This document shows positions 22,018 through 22,071 of a stretch of 22,071 nt of DNA, piece by piece (within the stretch, counting starts at the first letter, position 1; every line of letters begins with the position of its first letter). The notes under the pieces were generated by a model. It saw only the letters and a program-made list of their open reading frames with translations. It did not search any database and was not told where the DNA came from. The translations under genes and the position numbers were made by a program. Source of the stretch: Syntrophorhabdus sp. (GTDB taxonomy: Bacteria > Desulfobacterota > BSN033 > UBA1163). The DNA lies in contig DYHU01000022.1 of NCBI GenBank assembly GCA_020724025.1, forward strand, positions 1 through 22,071, in the 5' to 3' direction.

Positions 22018-22071
22018 CTATTTTGGACTCTCTTTCGCACCCGCCACTCCCAGGATCGTCACCGCGTAGGC
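22018..22071 (-). CDS. 3' end of an unrecognised minus-strand gene (partial)
   Basis: Seventeen codons (AYAVTILGVAGAKESPK) run in from the window edge to a TAG at 22018-22020. A strong bidirectional terminator follows 6 nt later, exactly where a gene end is expected, which supports it as a real C-terminus. The tail is too short to name a family. Confidence 0.5.
   Translation of the reverse strand, partial: AYAVTILGVAGAKESPK

Overview
The window reads as a chromosomal segment of an anaerobic bacterium, most likely a Desulfobacterota ('deltaproteobacterial', Syntrophobacterales-like) lineage. This is an inference from gene content: a solitary TfrA/SdhA-type flavoprotein, a fatty-acid CoA ligase next to a Re-citrate-synthase-like enzyme, a KamA/ATP-grasp pair, paired NtrB/NtrC-type systems with sigma-54 promoters, and many palindromic intergenic repeats. 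No rRNA, tRNA, CRISPR array or transposase gene was seen.

Layout. 1-101 holds the possible 3' end of an unknown gene. 165-622 (+) is a two-gene toxin-antitoxin-like unit (DUF4258-like/DUF2283). 637-9683 is all minus strand: a FAD-binding fumarate-reductase-like protein; an acyl-CoA ligase with an isopropylmalate/homocitrate/Re-citrate synthase-like enzyme that carries a Cache-like C-terminus; aspS behind a clear sigma-70 promoter; a pair of tiny overlapping genes (40 and 69 codons); and an RlmI-type rRNA methyltransferase. 10072-12430 (minus) is lysine 2,3-aminomutase (kamA) followed by a D-Ala-D-Ala-ligase-like ATP-grasp enzyme.

12772-21846 looks like a coordinated regulatory and envelope locus with two facing halves. 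The minus half is ATP-grasp ligase 2, an NtrB-like kinase and an NtrC-like activator, followed by a sigma-54 promoter that drives a single receiver protein and a Lys/Ala/Pro/Glu-repeat exported peptide. The plus half is tatC, a membrane histidine kinase and an NtrC-like activator, followed by tandem upstream elements and a consensus sigma-54 promoter driving a small secreted Ala/Pro-rich protein. The KamA/ATP-grasp pair lies beside it. The working idea is that beta-lysine or a related amino acid is made and ligated, and that two sigma-54 circuits control small exported proteins. The link is inferred from position only.

The most unusual DNA is intergenic. Four places hold short arrays with a strict 8-nt period, each built as a left arm, a loop and an inverted right arm. 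The octamer differs from place to place (AGTC-based twice, GAT..GG-based once, GGAAT-based once). They sit against start or stop codons of aspS, the RlmI-like gene, an ATP-grasp gene and the kinase/activator pair. A separate set of palindromes shares a TCCCGC-loop-GCGGGA hairpin core.
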